Shown: in pieces, positions 15,866-24,653 of the stretch
How positions within the stretch are numbered: the first letter of the stretch is position 1
Layout: each line of letters opens with the position of its first letter
Assembly: GCF_016773205.1 (NCBI RefSeq)
Contig: NZ_JAETWB010000031.1
Coordinates: forward strand, 1-40,424
Source: Belnapia arida
GTDB taxonomy: Bacteria; Pseudomonadota; Alphaproteobacteria; Acetobacterales; Acetobacteraceae
Direction: 5' to 3'
DNA length: 40,424 nt
Position numbers and translations under genes: made by a program
The notes under the pieces: model-generated
Told to the model about the DNA's origin: nothing
The model's database searches: none
What the model saw: the letters and a program-made list of their open reading frames with translations, nothing else

Positions 15866-17812
15866 TCACAGCGCGAAGCGCGTGCCCACCAGCAGGCTCC
15901 GCCTCGGCGTGACAAAGCCATTCGCCGGCTCCCAGCGGCTGTTGCCGAGGTTGCGCGCCTCGAGGAAGACCGCCGCCTGCTCGAAAGCCTGCCAGGTGGC
16001 AGTGAGGTTCACCACCGTCCCGGCCGGGTTGCTGCGGGCATAGGTGTAGCTGTTGCCCCCATTGTCATAGGAGGCGAAGGCGGCCTCCGGGCTGCGGCCG
16101 GTGAAGAGCACCGTCGGCGCGATCACCAGCTTCGGCAGCGGCGCCACCCGCGCGGTGATGCTCACGACATGCTCGGGCCGCCGCGGCAGCCGCCGGTCGG
16201 TGGCGGCGTCGAAGGCCTCGGTAATGGTCCAGGCCGCCGTCGTCTCGAACCAGGCGGCCGGCCGCAGGGTCAGCCCCAGCTCCGCGCCGTGGATACGGGC
16301 GCGGTCGACATTCACCAGCGTGCTGAAGCCGCCATCGTAATTGATCAGGTCCCGCACCCGGCTCTGGAAATAGGTGAAGCTCGGCGTGGCGAAGTTGGCG
16401 CGGCCGAAAGCGGGGATGTCCGTCTCGCTGCCGATCTCCCAGCCGGTGGAGCGCTCCGGCCGAAGGTCGGGATTACCGCGGAAGAAGCTGCTGATGACGC
16501 CGAAGCGCTGGTAGAGCGAGGGGGCCGCATAGCCTGTGCCCGCCGAGACCCGCAGCCGCGAGCCGATCTCCGGCACTGCCAGCACCACGCCGACCCGCCA
16601 GGTGGTCGCATCGGTGAAACCCGTGGTTGCGTCGTGGCGGAGCCCCGCCGTTAGGTCGAGCCGGCCGAAGGCTCGGTACTGCAGCGTCGCATAGCCGCCG
16701 GTGCTGTGCTGGCTGGCATCCACCAGCGTCTGGAAGCCGGCACCGCCGCTGCGGCTCCGCGCCTCCTCGCCCGTATGCGTCAGGCCGAAGCCGAGCGCCC
16801 CGTCCTCGAAGGCGCTGAAGGAGGGCAGGCGCAGGGTATTGCCCCAGTCGAGCGTGGTTCGCGTGCCGCGGTAGAAGTCCCGCGTGGTGGCGCTGCCGAG
16901 CCGGTCCGGCAGGTTGGAATAGACGCGCCGGTCCTCGGTGGCGGCGATGCGCAGCCCGGTCGTCCAGGCCCCGTCGAGGAGGCGGGTCTCGCCGCGGAGC
17001 TGACCGTAGTAACGGCGGTCCTCGCCCGAGTAATTCGGGTCGTCGCCGGGTACGTTGTCGAGGCCGGAATTGGTCTGCCGCCAGCGCAGTAGCGCCTCCA
17101 CCCGGCTGCCCTGCCTCGGCGTCCAGCCGAGCCGCGCCGTGCCGAAGCCGCCGCGGAAGCCGTCTCGCTCGCCGAGCGAGCGTTCGAAGCGCGGCGCCGT
17201 GGCATTCGATCCCTCGGTCGAAGCCGACTGGCCGGAGAGGAGATAGTCGAAGGCGCCGACCGTGCCCGTCGCGCCCAGCCCGCCGCGCAGCGTCCGCTGC
17301 GTGCCACCGGCCAGTTCGCCATAGGGCTGGATGGCGCGGTCGGCAGGCGCCCGCCGCGTCACCAAGTTGATGACGCCGCCAACCGCCGAGGAGCCGTAGA
17401 GGGCGGAGGTCGGGCCACGCAGCACCTCGACCCGCTCAATGTCGAAGAGCAGGTCATTGCCGAGATTGAAGGCGCCGCTGGCCTCGGCCGGGTCGTTCAG
17501 TGGCACGCCGTCCAGCAGCACCAGCACGGCACGGCCCGAATTGCCGCGGAGGAAGGCCGTGGTCTGTGCCCCGAGACCACCGAGCGGCGCCAGCCTCACG
17601 CCCGGCACCGAGACCAGCGCCTCGGCGAGCGATTGGTAGCCCCGCTCCTCGATTTGCTGGCGGGTGATGACGGTGACGGCGGCGGGCACGCGTTCGGCCG
17701 GGGCTGGTATGCGGGTGCCGGTGACGATGGTGTCGGGGATGGCGGTCTGGGCGCGGGCGTGGGTGGCGAGGGCGGCCAAGCCGCTCGCCAGGAACAGGGA
17801 CAGGCGTCGCAT
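15866..17812 (-). CDS. btuB: BtuB-type TonB-dependent vitamin B12 receptor
   Basis: A 648-residue outer-membrane receptor predicted to import cobalamin using TonB energy. It has a signal peptide ([21 protein letters not shown]), a TonB-box-like TIVTGTRIP right after it, a plug domain (about 30-145, with [34 protein letters not shown] and [19 protein letters not shown]), and a beta-barrel to the C-terminus (GTRFAL). Length and plug match BtuB. The cobalamin riboswitch upstream supports the substrate. The start at 17812 has GGAGG five bases upstream; that site is inside a long helix (see separate entry). YnfA follows at 11 bases. Other B12-uptake genes (btuF, btuCD) are not in the window. Confidence 0.93.
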   Translation of the reverse strand: MRRLSLFLASGLAALATHARAQTAIPDTIVTGTRIPAPAERVPAAVTVITRQQIEERGYQSLAEALVSVPGVRLAPLGGLGAQTTAFLRGNSGRAVLVLLDGVPLNDPAEASGAFNLGNDLLFDIERVEVLRGPTSALYGSSAVGGVINLVTRRAPADRAIQPYGELAGGTQRTLRGGLGATGTVGAFDYLLSGQSASTEGSNATAPRFERSLGERDGFRGGFGTARLGWTPRQGSRVEALLRWRQTNSGLDNVPGDDPNYSGEDRRYYGQLRGETRLLDGAWTTGLRIAATEDRRVYSNLPDRLGSATTRDFYRGTRTTLDWGNTLRLPSFSAFEDGALGFGLTHTGEEARSRSGGAGFQTLVDASQHSTGGYATLQYRAFGRLDLTAGLRHDATTGFTDATTWRVGVVLAVPEIGSRLRVSAGTGYAAPSLYQRFGVISSFFRGNPDLRPERSTGWEIGSETDIPAFGRANFATPSFTYFQSRVRDLINYDGGFSTLVNVDRARIHGAELGLTLRPAAWFETTAAWTITEAFDAATDRRLPRRPEHVVSITARVAPLPKLVIAPTVLFTGRSPEAAFASYDNGGNSYTYARSNPAGTVVNLTATWQAFEQAAVFLEARNLGNSRWEPANGFVTPRRSLLVGTRFAL

Positions 17813-17813
17813 C

Positions 17814-17911
17814 GGGTCCTCCGATTGCGCATGACGACAGGGCCCCGGCCCGGCGAGCCGGATCGAGGCGGCGGACGTCGTTCCCGCAATCGGAGGGGCC
17901 CCGCAGGACCC
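17814..17911 (-). promoter_or_regulatory. RBS-sequestering helix of the btuB-type riboswitch
   Basis: On the plus strand CCTCCGATTGCG (17818-17829) and CGCAATCGGAGG (17885-17896) are exact 12-bp inverted repeats. In the minus-strand mRNA the proximal arm contains the GGAGG ribosome site of the receptor gene. The helix can be lengthened after a bulge by GGGT (17814-17817) with ACCC (17908-17911). It lies between the aptamer and the start codon, as expected for a translational expression platform. Confidence 0.8.
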
Positions 17912-17967
17912 CATGCTTCCGGTGCGCCGGTGCACCCCGCCCAGCACGCGCGAGACAACTCTGCGCC

Positions 17968-18148
17968 GGCCGGTCTCCTGGCTCGCGGTGCGGGGCCTCG
18001 GCCCCTGGGCTTCCCGCCTTCTCGCACCCGCAGGATGCAATGGCTTATGGAAAGTCCTCACCGCCCACAGTTGCGAGGGCAGCCGCGGACCGGCGGGGTC
18101 GCCCCTGCCTGCCGCATTCCCGTTTCAGCCCTTGCGGGCCACCGGCGC
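17968..18148 (-). promoter_or_regulatory. Cobalamin riboswitch aptamer
   Basis: Read on the minus strand, the stretch carries the ordered consensus blocks of the cobalamin aptamer: GGTGGCCCGCAAGGGC, TGAAACGGGAATGCGG, CGCGGCTGCCC, CGCAACTGT, GCCATTG (B12-box region), GCGAGAAGGCGGGAAGCC, and finally GAGCCAGGAGACCGGCC. It lies directly upstream of the TonB receptor. Boundaries are approximate (a few bases). The aptamer binds cobalamin and should repress receptor synthesis when B12 is ample. Confidence 0.93.
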
Positions 18149-18192
18149 ATGCCGGCTCCCTAGCAGGGATTGCCCGGCGTGGGCAGTCGGGA

Positions 18193-18849
18193 TCAGAAGA
18201 TCCAGCCCAGCGCCTGGACGCCGAGCCAGCAGACGACGGTGAGCACCGCCGTGGCGAAGATGCAGCCGGCGACGGTCAGCCCGACGCCCCAGGCCATCAC
18301 CCGGTTGTCGTGCTCGACGAGGCCGAGCGCCATGACGATGTTGCCGAAGGCCGGCGGGCCGTTGGTGCCCGGCCCCGGCAAAATCAGCATCAACGCCACA
18401 TAGGCGGTGAGCCAGCCGAAGATGCGGTCGCCGATGGGCGAGGTGAAGAAGCCCGGCCGCGGCCGCACATAGGTCTCGACTCGTGCCATCCACTTGGAGT
18501 CGCCGGCGGTCAGCCGCAGCAGGTCCGTTCGCTTCACGCTCTGCCGGGCGATGAAGGCCGGTAGCTTCGGCGTGCGCCGCCCGAGCCCCATCTGGATGCC
18601 GAGCAGCAGCACCGGCAGGCCGAAGACCGAGGCCATGCCCGGCAGCAGCGAGGGCAGCAGCAGCAGCAGGATCAGAAGGCCGAAGGCGCGGTCGCCGAAG
18701 GCCTCGGACATCTCGCCGAGGGTGATGCGCTCGCCCGGGAAGCGCGCGGCCACCTCCGCCACGATGCGAGAAATGGGGGCACCCGCCCCATGCGCGCAGC
18801 TTTCCTTGGCCGGCAGGACGACCGGCGGCGCGTCGAGGTGTCCATCCAT
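18193..18849 (-). CDS. ExoD family exopolysaccharide-related membrane protein
   Basis: A 218-residue inner-membrane protein of the ExoD family. After a soluble lead (1-50, with ITLGEMSEAFGDRAFGLLI typical of the family start) come several hydrophobic segments (about 54-90, 138-165, 180-215), and the family's LLLLLPSLLPGMA and RTPKLPAFIARQSVKR blocks are clear. ExoD was first found in rhizobia as affecting exopolysaccharide; its molecular action is not established. The start at 18849 has only a modest GAAGGG upstream. It is on the same strand as, and 160 bases beyond, the acyl-CoA gene set, so it may be separately transcribed. Confidence 0.88.
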   Translation of the reverse strand: MDGHLDAPPVVLPAKESCAHGAGAPISRIVAEVAARFPGERITLGEMSEAFGDRAFGLLILLLLLPSLLPGMASVFGLPVLLLGIQMGLGRRTPKLPAFIARQSVKRTDLLRLTAGDSKWMARVETYVRPRPGFFTSPIGDRIFGWLTAYVALMLILPGPGTNGPPAFGNIVMALGLVEHDNRVMAWGVGLTVAGCIFATAVLTVVCWLGVQALGWIF

Positions 18850-19009
18850 GTGCGGTCAGTGGTCCCTTCGATCCCAGACGCTCAGCGAAGCCCGGCCTGC
18901 CACCCAATTGATGAAGGGTGTGTCACGGCTGCCGCATCCTAGGGAAAGAATGCGCATCATGCACCGGGATTTTCGCGCGAAGCTGGACACCGGTGCGTTC
19001 CCGGCTCGG

Positions 19010-19813
19010 TTACGTTCCGGTGAAGGCAGGCTTCCGCTTCTCCATGAAGGCGCGCCGGCCCTCGCGGTAGTCGCTGCTGTCGAAGCAGACGGCCATGGCG
19101 GCCTGGAGCCTCGCCATGTCCCGGTCCGCCCGGTCCATCAGCACCGCCTTCACCATCTGCTTGTTCGTGGTGAGCGAGAGCGGCGCGTTGGCGGCCATGG
19201 TCGCCGCCAGCTTCGCTACCGTTTCCTCCAGCGCCTCGACCGGCACCACCTTGTTGACGAGGCCCATCCGCTCCGCCTCGCGGGCTTCGAAGCGCTCGCC
19301 GGTCATCAGGATCATATGAGCATGGGCCGGGCCGACGAGGTCGGCCAAGGCGCGGACCATGTCGAAGCCATAGGCAATGCCGAGCTTCGCCGCCGGGATG
19401 CCGAACTGGCTGTCCTCCGAGGCGATGCGGATGTCGGTGGACATGGCGATGCCGAGGCCTCCGCCCATGCAGAAGCCCCTGATCTGCGCGATCACCGGCT
19501 TGCGGTAGGCGGCCAGCTTGGCGCGGCCCGCGCTGGTCAGCTTCTCGTATTCGCGTTGGGCGTCGGCGTTGGCGCGGTTTTTCTCGAACTGGCTGATGTC
19601 GGCGCCCGAGACGAAGGCCTTGTCGCCGGCGCCCTGGAGGATGACGCAGCGCACCGCGGCATCCTCGGCGAAGCGGTCCAGCGCCTCGGCCATGCCGTTC
19701 CACATGTCGACCGACATGGCGTTGCGCTTCTCCGGCTGGTTGAACACCACCCGGCCGACGCCTCCCTCGACACTGGCGAGGATCTTTCCTTCGGCGAATT
19801 CCATTCGGCTCAT
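19010..19813 (-). CDS. Crotonase-fold enoyl-CoA hydratase/isomerase family protein
   Basis: A 267-residue crotonase-superfamily protein acting on an acyl-CoA. The oxyanion-hole strand (FVSGADISQF, about 67-76) and CMGGGLGIAMSTDIRIA (115-131) are well conserved. Both glutamates that do hydration in crotonase are replaced: the Glu144 equivalent is Gly121 (GGGLGIA) and the Glu164 equivalent is Ala141 (FGIPAAKLG). A classical hydratase reaction is therefore doubtful; an isomerase, hydrolase or decarboxylase-type reaction is more likely, but cannot be named. Its ATG overlaps the stop of the CoA-transferase by four bases, so the two are translationally coupled. Confidence 0.88.
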   Translation of the reverse strand: MSRMEFAEGKILASVEGGVGRVVFNQPEKRNAMSVDMWNGMAEALDRFAEDAAVRCVILQGAGDKAFVSGADISQFEKNRANADAQREYEKLTSAGRAKLAAYRKPVIAQIRGFCMGGGLGIAMSTDIRIASEDSQFGIPAAKLGIAYGFDMVRALADLVGPAHAHMILMTGERFEAREAERMGLVNKVVPVEALEETVAKLAATMAANAPLSLTTNKQMVKAVLMDRADRDMARLQAAMAVCFDSSDYREGRRAFMEKRKPAFTGT

Positions 19814-21021
19814 CCGAGCGCCCCCTTGGCCTTCAGCTCTTTGATCTCAGCCTCGGAGAGCCCGGCCTCGGCCAGGATCTCCGCGCCATGCTCGCCGAGG
19901 GCCGGCACGTCGCGGTAGACGCCGGTCTCCAGCCCCTCGATGTTCAGCGGGTTGGCGACGACATTGATGTCGCCCCGGCTCCGGTGGTGCATCGGCATCG
20001 CCATCTCCAGGTGCTGCACCTGCGGGTCAGCGAAGACCTCGGCGATGTCGTTGACCGGGCCGCAGGGGATGCCCGCCTCCTCCAGCCGCTCGATCCACCA
20101 TTCGCTCGACTGCGTCCGGGTGACCTCGGCGATGGTGGCGTTCACCCGCGCCCGGTCCTTGCTGCGCCCCCCGGGGGTGAGCCATTCCGGCACGGCGAGC
20201 CATTCCTCCTGCCCCGCCGCCTTGCAGAAATTGGTCCAGAGCTTGGGCGTGGAGGCCGCAATGTTGATCGGCTTGTCGGCGGTCGGGAACACGCCCATCG
20301 GGATGTTGACGGGGTGGTCGTTGCCCGCTTGGCCGGCGACCTCGCCATCCATCAGGTAGCGACTTGCCTGGAAGTCCAGCATGAAGACCTGCGCCTCAAG
20401 CAGCGAGGTGTGGACATAGCCGCCGCGCCCGGTCCGCTCCCGGTCGAAGAGCTTCAGCATGATGCCGAAGGCCAGCAGGTTGCCCGCCGTCAGGTCGTTG
20501 ATGGGGATGCCGACGCGCATCGGCCCGCGCCCTGGCTCGCCGGTGATGCTCATCAGCCCGCCCATGCCCTGGGCGATCTGGTCGACGCCGCCACGCTTGG
20601 AATAGGGCCCGGTCTGGCCGAAGCCGGAGATGGAGGCATAGACGAGGCGCGGGTTGAGCGGCGCCAGGTCCTCATAGGCGATCTTCAGGCGGTGCTTCAC
20701 CTGCATCCGCATATTCTCAACGACGACATCTGCGGTCGCGGCGAGCTTGAGGAAGGCCGCATGCCCTGCCGGGTTCTTGAGGTCGAGGGCGATGCCCCGC
20801 TTGTTGCGATGGAGGTTGACGCTGTCGAACCCGTCCCGCGCCCCGGCCAGCGCATCGGCCGAACTCGGCGGCTCGATGCGGATGACGTCCGCCCCCCAAT
20901 CTGCCAGGTGCCGCACGCAGGTCGGCCCGGCCCGCGCCAGGGTCAGGTCCAGCACGCGGATGCCCGCCAGCGGCAGGCGGGTCTCGGCCATCAGCTTCGG
21001 GTCGATCGGGCTTTCAGGCAT
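19810..21021 (-). CDS. CaiB/BaiF family (class III) CoA-transferase
   Basis: A 403-residue class III CoA-transferase moving CoA between organic acids. The N-terminal fold (LAGIRVLDLTLARAGPTC), NLHRNKRGIALDL, the VVVENMR motif, DQIAQGMGGLMSITGEP, and a C-terminal GIPCGPVNDIAEVFADPQ block are all present. The catalytic Asp is most likely Asp176 in PINDLTAG. The start is decided by the ribosome site: GGAGG is seven bases before ATG 21021 but only one base before ATG 21027. It lies 28 bases after the endonuclease III-like gene and overlaps the crotonase-fold gene by four bases. Substrate unknown; the partner gene suggests acid activation followed by CoA-ester processing. Confidence 0.92.
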   Translation of the reverse strand: MPESPIDPKLMAETRLPLAGIRVLDLTLARAGPTCVRHLADWGADVIRIEPPSSADALAGARDGFDSVNLHRNKRGIALDLKNPAGHAAFLKLAATADVVVENMRMQVKHRLKIAYEDLAPLNPRLVYASISGFGQTGPYSKRGGVDQIAQGMGGLMSITGEPGRGPMRVGIPINDLTAGNLLAFGIMLKLFDRERTGRGGYVHTSLLEAQVFMLDFQASRYLMDGEVAGQAGNDHPVNIPMGVFPTADKPINIAASTPKLWTNFCKAAGQEEWLAVPEWLTPGGRSKDRARVNATIAEVTRTQSSEWWIERLEEAGIPCGPVNDIAEVFADPQVQHLEMAMPMHHRSRGDINVVANPLNIEGLETGVYRDVPALGEHGAEILAEAGLSEAEIKELKAKGALG

Positions 21022-21049
21022 CGGCATTCCTCCCCGCGGTTGGGGGAGA

Positions 21050-21799
21050 CTAGGCCGGGTTCGTCGGCAGGGCCAGGGCAGGGGAGGGCGTCGGCGCGAG
21101 CCGCGCCTGCCCTTCCGGGCAGAGGTCAAGCAGCACGCAGCGCCCGCAGGCCGGCCCGCGGAAGAAGCAGCAGCGCTGGCCGTGGCGCATCAACATCTGA
21201 TGGTTGTCGTAGAACTGCTGCGCGTCCCACTCCGCCGGCAGCTGCGCTTCCAGCACCGCATGCGACGGCCCGACGGGCAAGGAGGCGGGGATCAGCCCGA
21301 GCCGCGCCGCCACCCGGTGATGGTGGCTGTCGACCGGGAGGGCCCGGCGCCGCAGGTTGCTGAAGGAGAGCACGGCCGCCGCCGTCTTCGGCCCTACCCC
21401 CGGCAGGGCAGCGAGCCAGGCCGTTGCCTCGGCATCGTCCATTGTCTCGAGATTCGACAGGTCGAGCCCGCCGCGCCGCTCCGTCAGCGTGCGCAGGGTC
21501 CGCTGCAACGCCGGGGCCTTGGCCTCGGGCCAGGTGACGCCGGCGATGGCCGCTTCGACCTCGGCGACCGGCGCGTCCCGCACCGCCTCCCATTCGGGGA
21601 AGGCGCGGCGCAGGCTCTCATAGGCGCGGGCGCTGTCGCGGTTCTTCGTCCGATGAGAGAGCAGGGAGGAGACCAGCTCCGAAACCGGGTCGAGGGCGTG
21701 AAAGTAGTTCACCGGGCAACCGTATTCGGCGCAGAGCAGCCGGTGCGCTTCCAGCGCTAGGGCGCGTTTCGCGGGATCGTGCAAAAGGGACCGTGCCAT
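21050..21799 (-). CDS. Endonuclease III-like DNA glycosylase (HhH-GPD, 4Fe-4S)
   Basis: A 249-residue base-excision-repair type protein. The helix-hairpin-helix LPGVGPKTAAAVL carries the catalytic Lys138, and Asp157 is the conserved acid (PVDSHHHRV). A full iron-sulfur loop closes the domain with spacing Cys-x6-Cys-x2-Cys-x5-Cys (CFFRGPACGRCVLLDLC). So both bifunctional-glycosylase residues and the cluster are intact. It differs from textbook Nth in the N-terminal SHRTKNRD in place of the usual SAQTTD. Its position, between a solute-binding protein gene and a CoA-transferase on one strand with gaps of 33 and 28 bases, is odd for a repair gene. No good ribosome site was seen before 21799. Confidence 0.88.
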   Translation of the reverse strand: MARSLLHDPAKRALALEAHRLLCAEYGCPVNYFHALDPVSELVSSLLSHRTKNRDSARAYESLRRAFPEWEAVRDAPVAEVEAAIAGVTWPEAKAPALQRTLRTLTERRGGLDLSNLETMDDAEATAWLAALPGVGPKTAAAVLSFSNLRRRALPVDSHHHRVAARLGLIPASLPVGPSHAVLEAQLPAEWDAQQFYDNHQMLMRHGQRCCFFRGPACGRCVLLDLCPEGQARLAPTPSPALALPTNPA

Positions 21800-21832
21800 T
21801 GTATCAGAACGGCCATGGTCCGCGCCGGATGC

Positions 21833-22789
21833 CTATTCCGGTTGGAAATTCGCTGCTCGGAGCAGCGCCGTGTTTCGCCGGAGATCCGTCTCGATATAGG
21901 CGGCGAATTCCGCCGGGCTCTCCTGCACCGGCTCGAAGCCGAGCTCGGTCAGCCGCTGCACCACGCTCGGCTCCGCCATTCCCTCACGCAGTGCCGCGTT
22001 CATCCGCGCAACGACCTCCGTCGGCACACCTTTTGGCCCCCAAACGCCATACCAGGAGAAGAACTCCAACCCTGGCATCCCGGCCTCTGCCGCGGTCGGA
22101 ATCTCGGGCGCGATGGGGCTCCGCGCCGCGCGGGTGATGGCGAGAGCCCGCACTTGCCCGCCGCGCGTCAGCGGCAGGGTGGCGAGGATCGGGTCCAGCA
22201 TCAGCTGGACATTGCCCGCTGCGATGTCGGCCAGCGCTGGCGCCGAGCCGCGATAGGGCACCATCGGGATGTCGAGCCCCGCCAGCCGGTTGAACTCGAT
22301 GGAGGCGAGGTGTCCCGCCGCCCCGAGCGCCGAGACGCCGAAGCTCCAGGCGCCGGGAGATCGCCTCGCCGCCTCCGCCACCGCCTGGATACTCGCCTCG
22401 GGCCGCCCCGGATTGGTCACCAGCAACAGCGGCCCCTGCCCGGTGCGGGCGATGGGCGTGAAATCCGCCGCCGGGTCGTAGGGCACGCTCTTCAGCACCT
22501 GCCGCCCCATGACATGGACCGAGGCCGTCAGAAGGATCGTGTGGCCATCCGGTGCCGCCTGAGCGACCGCCACCCCACCGACGGTTCCGCTGCCGCCCGC
22601 CCGGTTCTCCGGCACCACGGGGACGCCGAGCCGCTCCGAGAGCTTCTGCGCCGCCAGCCGCGACATCGCATCCGTCGCGCCGCCGGGCGTATAAGGAATG
22701 ACGGCGCGGATCGGCCGGTTCGGCCAGGGGGCCTGGGCGAGCGCCGGGCTGGCGAGCAGGGGCAGCGTCAGCAGTGCGCGGCGTCGCAT
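21833..22789 (-). CDS. Bug-family tripartite tricarboxylate transporter substrate-binding protein
   Basis: A 318-residue periplasmic binding protein of the Bug/TctC family. A signal peptide (MRRRALLTLPLLASPALAQA) is followed by WPNRPIRAVIPYTPGGATD, the GVPVVPENRAGGSGTVGG motif, PDGHTILL, YDPAADFTPIA, and the C-terminal GVWGPKGVPTEVVARM. Such proteins bind carboxylic acids for TctAB permeases or for signalling, and often occur without a permease. The start at 22789 is chosen because GGAGG is 11 bases upstream and the signal peptide begins there; longer starts at 22807 or 22819 bury it. First gene of a minus-strand run with Nth-like, CoA-transferase and crotonase-fold genes, which suggests organic-acid uptake and CoA activation. 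Confidence 0.92.
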   Translation of the reverse strand: MRRRALLTLPLLASPALAQAPWPNRPIRAVIPYTPGGATDAMSRLAAQKLSERLGVPVVPENRAGGSGTVGGVAVAQAAPDGHTILLTASVHVMGRQVLKSVPYDPAADFTPIARTGQGPLLLVTNPGRPEASIQAVAEAARRSPGAWSFGVSALGAAGHLASIEFNRLAGLDIPMVPYRGSAPALADIAAGNVQLMLDPILATLPLTRGGQVRALAITRAARSPIAPEIPTAAEAGMPGLEFFSWYGVWGPKGVPTEVVARMNAALREGMAEPSVVQRLTELGFEPVQESPAEFAAYIETDLRRNTALLRAANFQPE

Positions 22790-22859
22790 CGGGGGAAGGG
22801 CCTCCATGGTGCGGCGCACACTATAGATGTGTCGTTCCGCCCCGCGCTATGGCTGCGGG

Positions 22860-23504
22860 ATGGAGCCCGTGGACCTCGCCCTCTGCCTCGCCATCGACGT
22901 CTCTGCCAGCGTCGATTACGAGGAATTCGGCCTGATGATCGGCGGCCTCGCCGGGGCCTTCCGCCAGGCCGATATCGCCGCCGCCTGTGCCGGCGGCCCG
23001 CGCGGCGCCATCGCGGTCTGCGCCCTCTTCTGGTCGGTCGGCAGCGACCTGGCCGTGCCCTGGACCCGCATTGACGGACCCGCCGCCGCCGAGGCCTTGG
23101 CCGTCGCCCTGGAGAATGCCCCGCGCCTGCCCGGCCCCGGCGCCACGGCCCTGGGCGATGGGATGGCGGCCGCCCTTGCCCTGCTCGCCCGCTGCCCGGC
23201 CGAGGCAACGCGCCTCGCCCTCGACGTCTCTGGCGACGGGCGGAACAACCGCGGCCGGGAGCCGGGACCAGTGCGCGATATCGGCGCGGCGGCGGGCGTC
23301 ACCATCAACGGCCTCGCGGTGCTGAACGAGGAGCCGGACCTGCTGGAACATTACCGCGCCGAGGTGATCGGCGGGCCGGGAAGCTTCGCCATGGCCTGCC
23401 CGAACTATGCCGCCTTCGCCGCAGCGATGCGGGAAAAGCTGTGGCGGGAAATCGGCGGCCTTCTGTTGTCGCGTGCCAATCGGCTATACCTCACCATAGC
23501 TTGA
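22860..23504 (+). CDS. DUF1194 (VWFA-like) protein
   Basis: A 214-residue protein of the DUF1194 family, built on a von Willebrand A fold. The metal-site motif DVSASVDYEEF (about 13-23), the GATALGDGMAAAL helix and the DVSGDGRNNRG strand-loop are the family hallmarks. Most members carry a signal peptide; here none is seen, so a cytoplasmic location or a missed start is possible. An in-frame start at 22827 would add 11 residues without making a signal peptide. It ends 12 bases before the aminotransferase ATG, which implies one transcript. Function unknown. Confidence 0.82.
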   Translation: MEPVDLALCLAIDVSASVDYEEFGLMIGGLAGAFRQADIAAACAGGPRGAIAVCALFWSVGSDLAVPWTRIDGPAAAEALAVALENAPRLPGPGATALGDGMAAALALLARCPAEATRLALDVSGDGRNNRGREPGPVRDIGAAAGVTINGLAVLNEEPDLLEHYRAEVIGGPGSFAMACPNYAAFAAAMREKLWREIGGLLLSRANRLYLTIA

Positions 23505-23516
23505 AGGTGCTTGTTC

Positions 23517-24632
23517 ATGTTGCTGCTCATCCCCGGCCCGGTGCAGACCCGTCCCGAGACCCGCGCCGCCATGGCCCAGGACATCGCCCCCTGGGATCAT
23601 GACTTCCGCCCGGTCTATGCCGAGATCCGCGAGCGCGTGCGCGCCATCGCCGGCGGGCAGGAGGGGGTGCATGCCACCCTGCCGCTGCAGGGCTGCGGCC
23701 ATTTCATCATGGAAGCGGCGATCCGCACCTTCATCCCGGCCGGCGGCAAGGTGCTGATCCCGCAGAACGGCGCCTATGCCGACCGCGCCGTCCGCCTCGC
23801 CACGGAATGCGGCCGGCAGGTGGTCGCCGTACCTGGCCCCGACACCCGCTCGGTCACGGCCGAGGAACTCGACGCCGCGCTGGCCGCCGATCCTGCCATC
23901 TCCCACGTCGCCGTCGTCCACCACGAGACGGGCAGCGGCATGGTGAACGACCCGGAGGTGATCGGCCCCGTGGTCCGCCGGCATGGCCGGCGGCTGATTC
24001 TCGATAGCGTCTCCGCCTTCGGCGCGCTGCCGGTCGACCTCGCGGCGCATCCGGAGATCGACGCAGTGCTCTTCACCTCGGGCAAGTGCCTCGAAGGCCT
24101 GCCCGGCATCGGCTTCGCGGTCGCGCGGGTCGACAGCGTGACGGCCGCCGCGGGCAATGCCGGCTCCTGGTCCTTCGACCTTTCGGACATCCATCAGCAT
24201 GCGCTGCGCGCCGGCTGGGGCAGCTTCCGCTTCACCCCGCCCGTCCAGGCGCTGGCAGCCTTCCGCACCGCACTCGACCTTTACGACGCCGAGGGCGGCC
24301 AGCCGGCCCGCCTCGCCCGTTACCGGGAAAATGCGCGCATCCTGTATGACGGGCTGCGTGGCATGGGCCTCACGCCCTATCTGGAGCCGCGGCACCAGGG
24401 GCCGGTGATCGTCACCACCCACCAGCCGGCCGATCCGCGCTTCGACCTGCAGCCCTTCGTCGATGCACTGAAGGCGCGCGGGGTGTTGATCAGCAACTTT
24501 TTCAACACCAAGGCGCCGACCTTCCGCATCGGCTGCATCGGCGCCGTCACGCCGGAGGACATGCGCGGCGCCGTCGCCGCGATCGGCGGTGCGCTGGAAG
24601 ACCTCGGCGTGCGGCGGCGCGAGGCGGCGTGA
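23517..24632 (+). CDS. phnW: 2-Aminoethylphosphonate-pyruvate transaminase-like (PhnW family)
   Basis: A 371-residue class V PLP aminotransferase. The PhnW-type start LLLIPGPVQTRPETRAAM and the PWDHDFRPVYAEIR segment are clear. Asp163 (ILDSVSAFGALP) is placed to hold the PLP ring nitrogen and Lys190 (FTSGKCLEGLPGIGF) to form the Schiff base. PhnW converts 2-aminoethylphosphonate plus pyruvate to phosphonoacetaldehyde and alanine. The usual partners (phnX, phnY, phnA) are not nearby, so alanine-glyoxylate or another class V activity is not excluded. The TTG at 23511 is in frame, but ATG 23517 has AAGG nine bases upstream and the normal N-terminus. Co-transcribed with the DUF1194 gene. Confidence 0.85.
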   Translation: MLLLIPGPVQTRPETRAAMAQDIAPWDHDFRPVYAEIRERVRAIAGGQEGVHATLPLQGCGHFIMEAAIRTFIPAGGKVLIPQNGAYADRAVRLATECGRQVVAVPGPDTRSVTAEELDAALAADPAISHVAVVHHETGSGMVNDPEVIGPVVRRHGRRLILDSVSAFGALPVDLAAHPEIDAVLFTSGKCLEGLPGIGFAVARVDSVTAAAGNAGSWSFDLSDIHQHALRAGWGSFRFTPPVQALAAFRTALDLYDAEGGQPARLARYRENARILYDGLRGMGLTPYLEPRHQGPVIVTTHQPADPRFDLQPFVDALKARGVLISNFFNTKAPTFRIGCIGAVTPEDMRGAVAAIGGALEDLGVRRREAA

Positions 24633-24653
24633 GCCGCCTCGGGCCCTTTGCCC

